From: Sphingobium estronivorans
GTDB taxonomy: Bacteria; Pseudomonadota; Alphaproteobacteria; Sphingomonadales; Sphingomonadaceae
Reading direction: 5' to 3'
Assembly: GCF_008692605.1 (NCBI RefSeq)
Contig: NZ_LFCT01000025.1
Span: 32,496-96,495, forward strand
Length of the DNA: 64,000 nucleotides
The translations under genes were made by a program, and so were the position numbers. The notes under the pieces were generated by a model. It saw nothing but the letters and a program-made list of their open reading frames with translations. It searched no databases and was not told the origin of the DNA. Below are positions 53,574-62,531 of this stretch, in pieces; within the stretch, counting starts at the first letter, position 1, and each line of letters opens with the position of its first letter.

Positions 53574-55517
53574 TCAACCGGCCTGCTTGACCCGAATATA
53601 CCATTCGACAAGCCGTCTCACTTGCCGCTCAGTATAGCCCCTTTCCGTCATTCGCGCGACGAATTCGTCATGCTTGCTGGCGGTATCGCCATCCTTTTTC
53701 GTCCCGAAGCTGATGACCGGCAGCAAATCCTCGACCTGGCTGAACATCCGCTTTTCGATCACCTCGCGGATTTTCTCATAGCTGGTCCAGCTCGGGTTGC
53801 GCCCATCGTTGCTGGCCCGCATGCGCAGGGCGAATTTCACCACCTCGTTGCGGAAATCCTTGGGATTGGCGATGCCCGCGGGCTTTTCGGTCTTGGTCAG
53901 TTCCTGGTTGATGACCTCCCGGTCCAGAAGCTGGCCGGTATCCGGGTCCTTGAAGTCCAGATCCTCGATCCAAGCGTCGGCGTAAGCGACATAGCGATCG
54001 AAGAGATTCTGACCGTAATCATTATAGGATTCCAGATAGGCCTTCTGGATCTCATTGCCGATGAACTCGGCATAGCGCGGCGCCAGCTCGCCCTTGATAT
54101 ATTCCAGATAGCGGGATTCCACCTCTGCCGGGAACTGCTCCTGCCGCACCATGCCTTCCAGCACATACATGAGGTGCACGGGATCGGCGGCGATCTCGAT
54201 CGTGTCATGGTTGAAGGTCGCCGACAGCGCCTTGAAGGCGAAGCGGGTGGAAATGCCCGACATGCCCTCATCCACGCCCGCCGCGTCGCGATATTCCTGG
54301 ATGCTCTTGGCGCGCGGATCGATCTCCCGCAGCATTTCTCCGTCATAGACGCGCATCTTGGAATAGAGATTGCTGTTCTCATGCTCGCGCAGTCGCGTCA
54401 GCACCGAAAAACGCGCCAGCATGTCCAGAGTCCCCGGCGCGCACGGCGCCTTGCTGAGGTCGGATTCTCTCAGCAGCTTTTCGTAAACCTGCCGCTCCTC
54501 GGTCGCCTGCAGGCTATAGGGCACCTTGATGACGTAAATACGGTCGATAAAGGCTTCATTATTCTTGTTATTCTTGAAATTCGCCCATTCCGATTCATTG
54601 GAATGCGCCATGATGATCCCATTATAGGGAATGGCGCCGATATTCTCCGTGCCGATATAATTGCCCTCCTGCGTCGCGGTCAACAACGGGTGAAGCATCT
54701 TGATCGGCGCCTTGAACATCTCGACAAATTCCAGCATCCCCTGGTTGGCCCGATTGAGGCCGCCGGAATAGCTGTAAGCGTCAGGGTCGTTCTGCGAGAG
54801 CATCTCCAGCTTGCGGATGTCGACCTTGCCGACCAGCGAGCTGATGTCCTGATTATTCTCGTCGCCCGGCTCGGTCTTGGCGATGGCGATCTGCCGCATG
54901 CGCGAGGGCATCATCTTGAGGACCTTGAACTGCGAAATATCGCCGCCGAACTCGTCCAGCCGCTTGCGGCACCAAGGGCTGATCATGCCCGTCAGACGCC
55001 GCCGGGGAATGGCATAATTTTCCTCGATGAAGTCGCCATGCTGCTCGGCATCGAACAGCGCCAACGGGCTTTCGAAGATCGGGCTGATCTCCTCCCCTGC
55101 CTTCAGCACATAAATGGGATGCACCTCCATCAGCGCTTTCAGCCGTTCCGCCAGCGACGATTTGCCGCCGCCCACGGGCCCCAGCAGATAGAGGATCTGC
55201 TTGCGTTCCTCCAACCCCTGGCTGGCGTGGCGCAGGAAGCTGACGATATGCTCGATCGTCCCTTCCATGCCATAGAAATTGGCGAAGCTGCGATAACGCC
55301 GGATCGTCCGGTTCATGAAAATCCGGCCGAGCCGCTGATCCCGCGAGGTATCGATGATCTCCGGCTCGCCAATGGCGGCGAGCAGCCTTTCGGGCGCCGA
55401 TGCATGCATCAGTGGATCGTTGCGACATCCCAGCAGATAATCCTCGACGGACATTTCGGCCTGACGCCGGTCGTCATATTTCCGCGTGAAGCTGGAAAAC
55501 AGCTCATTCTTTGTCAC
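53574..55517 (-). CDS. prkA: PrkA-type serine protein kinase (YeaG)
   Basis: A 647-residue protein: an N-terminal AAA+ domain with P-loop GPVGGGKSS at 113-121 and a C-terminal PrkA kinase-like domain. Conserved blocks include RRLTGMISPWCRKRLDEFGGD, NQGMLEFVEMFKAPIK and AHSNESEWANFKNNKNNEAFIDRI. It is reported as a stress-linked kinase or AAA+ protease-like regulator in other bacteria. First gene of prkA-yeaH-spoVR, reading away from an unusually AT-rich leader. Confidence 0.95.
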   Translation of the reverse strand: MTKNELFSSFTRKYDDRRQAEMSVEDYLLGCRNDPLMHASAPERLLAAIGEPEIIDTSRDQRLGRIFMNRTIRRYRSFANFYGMEGTIEHIVSFLRHASQGLEERKQILYLLGPVGGGKSSLAERLKALMEVHPIYVLKAGEEISPIFESPLALFDAEQHGDFIEENYAIPRRRLTGMISPWCRKRLDEFGGDISQFKVLKMMPSRMRQIAIAKTEPGDENNQDISSLVGKVDIRKLEMLSQNDPDAYSYSGGLNRANQGMLEFVEMFKAPIKMLHPLLTATQEGNYIGTENIGAIPYNGIIMAHSNESEWANFKNNKNNEAFIDRIYVIKVPYSLQATEERQVYEKLLRESDLSKAPCAPGTLDMLARFSVLTRLREHENSNLYSKMRVYDGEMLREIDPRAKSIQEYRDAAGVDEGMSGISTRFAFKALSATFNHDTIEIAADPVHLMYVLEGMVRQEQFPAEVESRYLEYIKGELAPRYAEFIGNEIQKAYLESYNDYGQNLFDRYVAYADAWIEDLDFKDPDTGQLLDREVINQELTKTEKPAGIANPKDFRNEVVKFALRMRASNDGRNPSWTSYEKIREVIEKRMFSQVEDLLPVISFGTKKDGDTASKHDEFVARMTERGYTERQVRRLVEWYIRVKQAG

Positions 55518-55820
55518 TGGCGACTCCCGCTAAAGTAGCCATGAAAATGAATATAGACCCTTATGGTCTGTAAAAACAGTGAAATAGAAAGAGACGAATA
55601 TAAAAATCTCAATATGTCCAAATTTTAATCTGCAAAGTTCTGTCGAAAGAACGCACGATGCTTATCCGGTCATGCAGGTGCAGTTCCGGTTGATGCACGA
55701 CTATCGTTTATGCGGGTGACATTATTTCAGCCACGCCGGCATCGTGCAGCATCTTCAAATCGGCGCGACGATCCCCCGCCGCGATTTGCCCATAGTGTCA
55801 CCTGAAACCGTCAGAGGAAA
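55518..55820. other. AT-rich intergenic region upstream of prkA
   Basis: This gap carries no gene. It is much richer in A/T than its surroundings, especially 55540-55660, with two small dyads (AGACC/GGTCT near 55556-55570 and GTTCT/AGAAC near 55638-55653). It should hold the prkA promoter on the minus strand. I looked for an EcfG-type GGAAC-N16/17-CGTT pair and did not find a properly spaced one. Confidence 0.5.
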
Positions 55821-55844
55821 GGGGCTATTGGGAACAATCGCCCC
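55821..55844 (-). terminator. Terminator after the sensor kinase gene
   Basis: GGGGC.ATTG at 55821-55830 pairs with CAAT.GCCCC at 55835-55844 (one mismatch, 4-nt loop). On the minus strand it lies 19 bases after the kinase stop and is followed by TTTCC. Confidence 0.6.
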
Positions 55845-55862
55845 AACCCTGCCGAAGTTCCC

Positions 55863-57224
55863 TCAGGCCTTCATGTCGACGGTGGCGATCAGCCCGCCGC
55901 CGGGCGCATTGGCCAGCCGGACCGACGCCTCGAAACTCAGCGCCAGCGACCGCGCGATGGTCAGGCCGATGCCGGTCCCGGGCCGCCCGCCCGGTTGCCC
56001 GGCCGCTCCGCGGGTAAACGGTTCGAACATCTGATCGAGTTGATCCTGCGGAATGCCCGCTCCATGATCGCGGACATCGATCAGCACCCGCCCGGCCTGC
56101 CGTTTGCAGCGAATATCCGCGCTGCCGCCATATTTGACCGCATTATCCACCAGATTGGCGATGCAGCGGGTCAGCGCGTTGGGCTTGACCCGGACGGTGC
56201 CGCCGCAGCCGGACAGGAACCGCACCGGCGCGCCAAGGTCCTGCGCATCCTCGGCCATGCTGATCAGCAGCGAATCCATGTCGATGACGGACCAGTCCTC
56301 CTGCGACTCCGTGCTCGCGGCCAGATCCAGCCCCTCGCGCACCAGCGTCATCATTGCCTGGTGATCCTGCAACAGCCTGGCGCGCAGTTCCTCATTCTCC
56401 ACCAGTTCCAGCCGCAGCCGCAGCCGCGTGAGCGGCGTCTGGAGGTCGTGGCTGATCGCCGCCAGCAATTGCGTGCGTTCGGCAAAACCGGCCCTGACCC
56501 GGCGCTGCATCAGATTGAAGGTGGAGAGCGCCGCCCGCACCTCTTCCGGACCGCGTTCGGGGATTTCATCCGCATCGAGCGACACGGAAAAGGCCCCAGC
56601 CGCCTGCTCCAGCCGCCGCAGCGGCTTGGCCACGAAGCGGGCGACGACGATCGCCAGCCCAGCCGAAGACAGCAGGATCAACAGCAGAGAGACCGGGTTG
56701 GCGAGGGTGCTGGGCGGCTTGACCAGACGCGGCAGATAAAGCGCCAGCGACCGCCGCTCGCCCGTATCGTCCGTGAAGCGCACTACCCAGCAATCGGGCC
56801 TGGGCGCATCGATCAGACCCGCCGCCCGATCGACCTTGGTGGAAGGGAAGCACAGTCCCGCGGGGACCTGCCCTGCCTCGGGGTCGGAATGCGCGCCGAA
56901 CCGCGCCTTCAACGCGCCCGCCAACGCCGGATCGGGTTCGGCCAGGGCAATGCCGCCGGGCGCCATCCTGGCCCCCATGATCTGCTTGTCGTTCAGCATC
57001 GCCTCGATCCTGACCGGATCGTGGCTCAGCCGCTGGGCGATGTCGGCGGCGCTCGCGACGACGCGTTGCAGGCGCCAGCGCTCGAAATCGAGATGGCGGG
57101 TCTGTTCCGCGATGCCCAGCGCCACTACCGCCGCCGCCGTCATGCCGACCGTCAGCAGCAGGAAGATATGCCCCACCAGCGACCGGAAGAAATTGCGCAC
57201 CCGCGCCAGCACCGCAGCGATCAT
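55863..57224 (-). CDS. Sensor histidine kinase
   Basis: A 453-residue membrane sensor: a first helix at about 17-38, a periplasmic domain of about 140 residues with two Cys, a second helix at about 177-197, a HAMP-like region, dimerisation box AAISHDLQTPLTRLRLR with the phospho-accepting His259, then the ATPase domain (NLVDNAVKYG, DHGAGIPQDQLDQMFEPF, GTGIGLTIARSLA). It is EnvZ-like in layout. It is transcribed just after its response regulator (18-base gap) and probably governs the divergent RND operon. Confidence 0.92.
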   Translation of the reverse strand: MIAAVLARVRNFFRSLVGHIFLLLTVGMTAAAVVALGIAEQTRHLDFERWRLQRVVASAADIAQRLSHDPVRIEAMLNDKQIMGARMAPGGIALAEPDPALAGALKARFGAHSDPEAGQVPAGLCFPSTKVDRAAGLIDAPRPDCWVVRFTDDTGERRSLALYLPRLVKPPSTLANPVSLLLILLSSAGLAIVVARFVAKPLRRLEQAAGAFSVSLDADEIPERGPEEVRAALSTFNLMQRRVRAGFAERTQLLAAISHDLQTPLTRLRLRLELVENEELRARLLQDHQAMMTLVREGLDLAASTESQEDWSVIDMDSLLISMAEDAQDLGAPVRFLSGCGGTVRVKPNALTRCIANLVDNAVKYGGSADIRCKRQAGRVLIDVRDHGAGIPQDQLDQMFEPFTRGAAGQPGGRPGTGIGLTIARSLALSFEASVRLANAPGGGLIATVDMKA

Positions 57225-57242
57225 GCGCTCGTCTTCCGTCCC

Positions 57243-57998
57243 TCACTCATAGGTCACCGTGCTCGCCAGCACATAACCCTCGCCGCGCACGGTCAGGATC
57301 AGCCCGCTGCCCGATCCCCCGGCCGACCCCCCGGCCGATCCCTCTGCCGACCCGTCTCCCAGCTTCTGCCGCAACCGGCTGACCTGAAGGTCGATCGAGC
57401 GGTCGAAGGCGGCCGTTGCTCGCCTTTCGGGCACCAGTTCCTCGCGCGAAAGCACGATATTCGGCTCCTCGATGAAGCGCGACAGCAGCCGGAACTCGGC
57501 GGAAGACAGCATCACCAGCCGATCGTCGCTGGCGATCAGCCGGCGCTGGAACAGATCCAGCCGCCACGGACCGAAGCGGGCGATCCGCGCCGCCTTCTGC
57601 TGCGCCATCTCTTCGCCCCGCGACCGGCGCAGCAGGTTACGGATGCGCACCAGCAGTTCGCGCGGCTCGAACGGCTTGGTCAGATAATCGTCGGCACCCA
57701 GTTCCAGTCCCAGAACCCGGTCGATGGCGCTGCCCCTCGCCGTCACCATGATGATCTGCGTCGACTTGCCCTGGGCGCGCAATTCCCGGCACAGCGACAG
57801 GCCATCGCCATCGGGCAGGTTGAGGTCCAGCACGATCAGGTCGATCGTCCGTTCCGCCATGGCTGCATGCAGTTCGCCCAGACTGCCCGCCGCCAGCACC
57901 TCATAATGTTCGTGGGTCAACTGACCGACGATCAGATCCCGAATATCCTCATCGTCATCGACAACAATCACGCAGGGCGAACGGGAAAGATCGGGCAT
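57243..57998 (-). CDS. OmpR-family response regulator with a Gly/Ser insert in the wing
   Basis: A 251-residue regulator: receiver domain with phospho-acceptor Asp58 (LIVLDLNLPD), VTARGS and the KPFEP lysine, then a winged-helix DNA-binding domain (LSSAEFRLLSRFIEEPNIVLSREEL, RSIDLQVSRLRQKLG). Residues 214-232 are a low-complexity run of GSAG-type repeats placed in the wing hairpin, before LILTVRGEGYVL. The DNA there is a short tandem repeat, so its length may vary between strains. It is paired with the histidine kinase and divergent from the RND operon, with phased repeats in between. Confidence 0.92.
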   Translation of the reverse strand: MPDLSRSPCVIVVDDDEDIRDLIVGQLTHEHYEVLAAGSLGELHAAMAERTIDLIVLDLNLPDGDGLSLCRELRAQGKSTQIIMVTARGSAIDRVLGLELGADDYLTKPFEPRELLVRIRNLLRRSRGEEMAQQKAARIARFGPWRLDLFQRRLIASDDRLVMLSSAEFRLLSRFIEEPNIVLSREELVPERRATAAFDRSIDLQVSRLRQKLGDGSAEGSAGGSAGGSGSGLILTVRGEGYVLASTVTYE

Positions 57999-58050
57999 GA
58001 TCCCCTTCTAACGCCATTTGCGCGCCAAGTCTGCGTCCGCCGCCCGCACC

Positions 58051-58086
58051 GATACATAAAGATACAATCCGCTACAGACTGATCCA
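58051..58086. promoter_or_regulatory. 10-bp-phased direct repeats, likely OmpR-type binding site
   Basis: GATACA at 58051, GATACA at 58061, GCTACA at 58071 and GATCCA at 58081 recur at exact 10-base steps. OmpR-family dimers bind tandem half-sites one helical turn apart. The site lies 53 bases upstream of the response regulator start and about 160 bases before the adaptor gene. Confidence 0.65.
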
Positions 58087-58243
58087 TCGGGACAATAAGT
58101 CGCGCTACCATGCGCCGTGCCGAAGGATCATGAGGACATGATCGGCGCCCGCGATGGCGCCGGTCTTCGCCCGGCGCGTCCCTCCCCTCCCCCTTGCGCC
58201 GGGCGAAGTTTTCTTCCTCACGATTTGGACCCGTCCGCCGACC

Positions 58244-59374
58244 ATGCCCAGCCCGTTCTCCGCCCTTCGGACCGCCCCCATCCTGCTGTGCGTCCTGGCC
58301 GCCGCCTGCGGTCATAAGGAAGCGCCGAAAAAAGGTCCGGTCGAGGTTGGGGTAGTGACGCTGACGACGCAGAATGTAACCGTTTCGACCGAATTGCCGG
58401 GCCGCACCGCCTCCACCATGATGTCGGAAGTCCGGCCCCAGGTCGCGGGCGTCATCCAGAAACGCCTCTTTACCGAGGGTTCCTTCGTGAAGGAGGGCCA
58501 GCCGCTCTACCAGATCGACCCTTCGCTCTATCGCGCTTCCCGTGACGAGGCGCAGGCGACGCTGGCCAGCGCGCAGGCGACCGCCGCCGCCGCCCAGGCC
58601 AAGGCCAATCGCTACCGCACCCTCGGCGCAAGCGAGGCCGTCAGTGCGCAGGATCGCGACGATGTGATCGCCGCCGCGCGTCAGGCGGCCGCCGCGGTGA
58701 ACCAGGCCCGCGCCACGCTCCAGACCACCGGCATCAACCTCAATTTCACCCAGGTCCGCGCGCCGATCAGCGGACGCATCGGCCGCTCCACGGTCACGCC
58801 CGGCGCGCTGGTGACAGCCAGTCAGGCGACGGCGCTCGCCACCATTCAGCAACTCGACCCGATCTTCGTCGACATCACCCAGTCCAGCGCGAAGCTGCTT
58901 GCATTGCGCCGCGCCCTCGCCGCGGGCAAGGCCCTGCCCGCCAGCGCCACCATCCGCCTGAAGCTAGACGACGGCACCGACTATCCGCTGGAAGGCCGGA
59001 TCGAATTCGCCGAACCGATCGTCGATCCGAACAGCGGCACGATCACCCTGCGCGCCCGCTTCCCCAATCCCGACAGCCTGCTTCTGCCCGGCATGTTCGT
59101 GCGCGTCGTCGCGCCGCAATCGGTCGTCCCGAACGCCATCCTCGCGCCGCAGCAGGGCATCAGTCGCGATCCCAAGGGCAACGCCACCGCGCTCGTCGTC
59201 GACAAGGCAGGCAAGGTCGAACGCCGCATCGTCACCGCCGCGCAGGCGGTGGGCGACAAATGGCTGATCACCGGCGGACTCCAAAAGGGCGACCGGCTGA
59301 TCGTCGAAGGCACCGACAAGGTGCAGCCCGGCGACGCGGTGAAGGCCGTCCCGGTCGATCAGGCCGCGAAGTAA
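58244..59374 (+). CDS. RND efflux periplasmic adaptor (AcrA/MexA type), system 2
   Basis: A 376-residue lipoprotein adaptor: leader PILLCVLAAACGHK with lipobox Cys, then a lipoyl half (VRPQVAGVIQKRLFTEGSFVKEGQPLYQIDPSLY), alpha-hairpin, lipoyl return (LNFTQVRAPISGRIGRSTVTPGALV) and beta-barrel. ATG 58244 is chosen for the lipoprotein leader; the frame could extend to 58154. No strong ribosome-binding site is visible. First gene of the system 2 operon. Confidence 0.9.
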   Translation: MPSPFSALRTAPILLCVLAAACGHKEAPKKGPVEVGVVTLTTQNVTVSTELPGRTASTMMSEVRPQVAGVIQKRLFTEGSFVKEGQPLYQIDPSLYRASRDEAQATLASAQATAAAAQAKANRYRTLGASEAVSAQDRDDVIAAARQAAAAVNQARATLQTTGINLNFTQVRAPISGRIGRSTVTPGALVTASQATALATIQQLDPIFVDITQSSAKLLALRRALAAGKALPASATIRLKLDDGTDYPLEGRIEFAEPIVDPNSGTITLRARFPNPDSLLLPGMFVRVVAPQSVVPNAILAPQQGISRDPKGNATALVVDKAGKVERRIVTAAQAVGDKWLITGGLQKGDRLIVEGTDKVQPGDAVKAVPVDQAAK

Positions 59375-59387
59375 GGGAGGCCGGACC

Positions 59388-62300
59388 TTGCTCAGCCGCT
59401 TTTTCATCGAAAGGCCGATCTTCGCCTGGGTCATCGCCATCGGCATCATGCTGGCCGGTCTGGGCGCGATGCTGACCCTGCCGATCGCCCAATATCCCGA
59501 CATCGCCCCGCCTTCCGTCAATATCAGCGCCACCTATCCCGGCGCATCGGCGGAAACGGTCGAAACCAGCGTCACCCAAGTCATCGAGCAGCAGCTTACC
59601 GGCATTGACGGCCTCATGTATTTCTCCGCCACCTCGACCGCCAACGGTCAGGCGCGGATCACGGTCGCTTTCCAGAAGGGCACCGATCCCGATACCGCCC
59701 AGGTGCAGGTGCAGAACAAGGTGCAGCAGGCGCTCAGCCGCCTGCCCAACGCGGTGCAGCAACAGGGCCTGACCGTCACCAAGTCGCAGACCGACTTCCT
59801 GATGCTGGTCGGGCTGTACGACAAGACCGACACCGCGTCCCAGGCCGACATCGCCGACTATCTGGTGAATAATTTCCAGGACCCGCTTGCCCGCATCGAC
59901 GGCGTCGGATCGTCCCAGATCTTCGGTTCGCAATATGCGATGCGCATCTGGCTGGACCCCTATAAGCTGGCCACCGTCAAGCTGATGCCGTCCGATGTGC
60001 AAAGCGCCATCGCGGCCCAGAATGTCGAGGTGTCCGCCGGTCAGATCGGCGCCGATCCGGCCCCGGAAGGGCAACAGATCAACGCCACCGTCACCGCCCA
60101 GGCCCGGCTGCAAACCCCCGAACAATTCCGCAACATCGTCGTCAAGACGCAGAGCGACGGCTCCGTCGTCCACCTGTCCGACGTGGCGCGGGTCGAACTG
60201 GGCAATGAAAGCTATACATCCTCCGCGCGCATGAACGGCCATCCCGCCTCGGGCATGGCGATCCAGCTTGCGCCCGGTGCCGACGCGCTCAAGACCGCCG
60301 AACTGGTCAAGGCAAAGGTGGAACAGCTGTCCACCAACCTGCCCCATGGCTATACCGTCAACTATCCGCGCGACACCACGCCCTTCATCAAGCTGTCGGT
60401 CGAGGAAGTCGTCCAGACGCTGATCGAAGCCGTGGGACTGGTCGTCGTGGTGATGTTCGTCTTCCTGCAAAGCTGGCGCGCGACGCTGGTGCCCGCCATC
60501 GCCGTGCCGGTGGTGCTGCTCGGCACCTTCGGCGTGCTGGCGCTGTTCGGCTATTCGATCAACACGATGACGCTGTTCGGCATGGTGCTGTCCATCGGCC
60601 TGCTGGTCGATGATGCCATCGTCGTGGTCGAAAATGTCGAACGCCTGATGGAGGAAGAAGGGCTTGGCCCCCGCGAGGCTACGATCAAATCGATGGAGGA
60701 AATCGGCAGCGCGCTGGTCGGCATCGCCCTCGTCCTGTCCGCCGTGCTGCTGCCCATGGCCTTTTTCGGCGGCTCGACCGGCGTCATCTACCGGCAATTC
60801 TCGATCACCATCGTATCCTCGATGCTGCTTTCGGTGGTGGTGGCTCTGATCCTCTCGCCCGCGCTCTGCGCCACGATCCTGAAACCCATAGCGGAGGAGC
60901 ATCGCGACCGCGGATGGCCGGGCAAGTTCAACCGGTTCTTTGAGCGAGTCACGCGCGGCTATATGACGCGGTTGAACGGATTCATCGGCCGCCGCGCCTT
61001 CTTCTGGATCGGCTATGCGGTCATTCTCGCCCTGCTCTGGCTGTTGTTCGTGCGTCTGCCGACCAGTTTCCTGCCGGTGGAGGACCAGGGACAGGTGATG
61101 GTGCAGGTCACGCTGCCCGCCGGCGCCAAATCCTCCCGCACGGGCGCGGCGCTGGACCGTATCCAGAATTATTTCCTTGACGATGAAAAGGATAATGTCG
61201 CCTTCATCTTCGTGACGCAGGGGTACAGCTTCGCCGGACAGGGCGAAAATACCGCTCAGGGCTTCGTCAACCTGGCGCCGTGGGACGAGCGCAAGGGGAC
61301 GGCCAACAACGCCACCAGCATTGCGAACCGCGCGACGAAGCAACTCGCCGCGATCCGCGATGCCAAGGCGCTGGCCATGACCCCTCCCCCCATTCGCGGG
61401 CTTGGCCAGTCGAACGGTTTCACCTTCGAACTGCTCAACAGCGGCGGCCTCAGCCGCGAACGCTTCCTCGCCCTGCGCAACCAGCTCATGAAGGCCGCCG
61501 GAGACAGTCCCAAGCTCGCCGGCGTACGCGCCGCCACGCTGGAGGACACGCCCCAGCTCAAGGTCGACATCGATTCCGAAAAGCTCGCGGTTCTGGGCCT
61601 GACCCAGAGCAGCGTGAACAATGTGCTCAGCGCTGCCTGGGGCAGCACCTATATCAACGATTTTGTCGACCGCGGCCGGGTGAAGCGCGTCTATATGCAG
61701 GCCGATGCGCCCTTCCGCGCCCTGCCGACCGATCTCGACAACTGGCAGGTGCGATCCAGCACCACGGGCGATATGGTGCCTTTCTCCGCCTTCGCCACCG
61801 CCCGTTGGACGATGGGGCCGACCACCCTCTCGCGCTTCAACGGCCAGTCCTCCTATGAAATCCAGGGTCAGGCCGCGCCCGGCGCCAGTTCGGGCGAGGC
61901 GATGGACGAGATGGTGAGGCTCCAGAAACAGCTCCCCCCCGGCACCAGCTTCGCCTGGAGCGGCCTGTCCTATCAGGAGCAGCTTTCCGGCGGACAGGCG
62001 CCGCTGCTCTACGGTCTTTCCGTGCTGGTGGTGTTCCTCTGCCTCGCCGCGCTCTACGAAAGCTGGTCGATCCCGCTCGCGGTGCTGCTGGTTATTCCGC
62101 TGGGCCTGATCGGCGCGGTGCTGGCGGTGGCGCTGCGCGGGCTGGAGAACAACATCTATTTCCAGGTCGGCCTGCTCACCACCATGGGCCTCGCCGCGAA
62201 GAACGCGATCCTGATCGTGGAGTTCGCCGAACTCGCCTATCTGCAAGGAAAGGACGCCATGTCCGCCGCGCTGGAGGCCGCGCGCCTGCGCTTCCGTCCG

Positions 62301-62531
62301 ATCCTGATGACCTCGCTCGCCTTCATCGCTGGCGTCATACCGCTCGCCATCGCCACCGGAGCGGGCGCGCAGAGCCGCGTCGCCATCGGCACGGCGGTGA
62401 TCGGCGGCATGTTGACCGCGACGGTTCTCGCCATCTTCTACGTCCCGCTGTTCTTCCTGACGATCATGCGCATCTTCAGCCGCAGGACCGATCCGCCCGC
62501 CGACGCTCCCGGCGCGGAGGTTCCGACATGA
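59388..62531 (+). CDS. RND multidrug efflux pump (AcrB/MexB, HAE1 type), system 2
   Basis: A 1047-residue inner-membrane exporter. Typical opening SRFFIERPIFAWVIAI, QYPDIAPPSVNI, the proton-relay GLLVDDAIVVVENVERLM, and the second-half GLAAKNAILIVEFAEL. This is the hydrophobe/amphiphile class, so multidrug export is likely. The start is TTG 59388 with AAGGGAGG about 10 bases upstream. The stop overlaps the channel gene by 4 bases. Confidence 0.94.
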   Translation: MLSRFFIERPIFAWVIAIGIMLAGLGAMLTLPIAQYPDIAPPSVNISATYPGASAETVETSVTQVIEQQLTGIDGLMYFSATSTANGQARITVAFQKGTDPDTAQVQVQNKVQQALSRLPNAVQQQGLTVTKSQTDFLMLVGLYDKTDTASQADIADYLVNNFQDPLARIDGVGSSQIFGSQYAMRIWLDPYKLATVKLMPSDVQSAIAAQNVEVSAGQIGADPAPEGQQINATVTAQARLQTPEQFRNIVVKTQSDGSVVHLSDVARVELGNESYTSSARMNGHPASGMAIQLAPGADALKTAELVKAKVEQLSTNLPHGYTVNYPRDTTPFIKLSVEEVVQTLIEAVGLVVVVMFVFLQSWRATLVPAIAVPVVLLGTFGVLALFGYSINTMTLFGMVLSIGLLVDDAIVVVENVERLMEEEGLGPREATIKSMEEIGSALVGIALVLSAVLLPMAFFGGSTGVIYRQFSITIVSSMLLSVVVALILSPALCATILKPIAEEHRDRGWPGKFNRFFERVTRGYMTRLNGFIGRRAFFWIGYAVILALLWLLFVRLPTSFLPVEDQGQVMVQVTLPAGAKSSRTGAALDRIQNYFLDDEKDNVAFIFVTQGYSFAGQGENTAQGFVNLAPWDERKGTANNATSIANRATKQLAAIRDAKALAMTPPPIRGLGQSNGFTFELLNSGGLSRERFLALRNQLMKAAGDSPKLAGVRAATLEDTPQLKVDIDSEKLAVLGLTQSSVNNVLSAAWGSTYINDFVDRGRVKRVYMQADAPFRALPTDLDNWQVRSSTTGDMVPFSAFATARWTMGPTTLSRFNGQSSYEIQGQAAPGASSGEAMDEMVRLQKQLPPGTSFAWSGLSYQEQLSGGQAPLLYGLSVLVVFLCLAALYESWSIPLAVLLVIPLGLIGAVLAVALRGLENNIYFQVGLLTTMGLAAKNAILIVEFAELAYLQGKDAMSAALEAARLRFRPILMTSLAFIAGVIPLAIATGAGAQSRVAIGTAVIGGMLTATVLAIFYVPLFFLTIMRIFSRRTDPPADAPGAEVPT

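Noticed and set aside
53478..55538. A 686-codon plus-strand frame opposite prkA
   Set aside because: prkA is unmistakable on the minus strand; the opposite frame has no family likeness and no ribosome-binding site.
55540..55760. EcfG general-stress promoter upstream of prkA
   Set aside because: A GGAAC occurs on the minus strand, but the nearest CGTT is about 29 bases on, not the 16-17 required.
59268..62246. A 992-codon open frame on the minus strand opposite the second RND pump
   Set aside because: Shadow of the AcrB-type gene; low-complexity composition and no recognisable domain.
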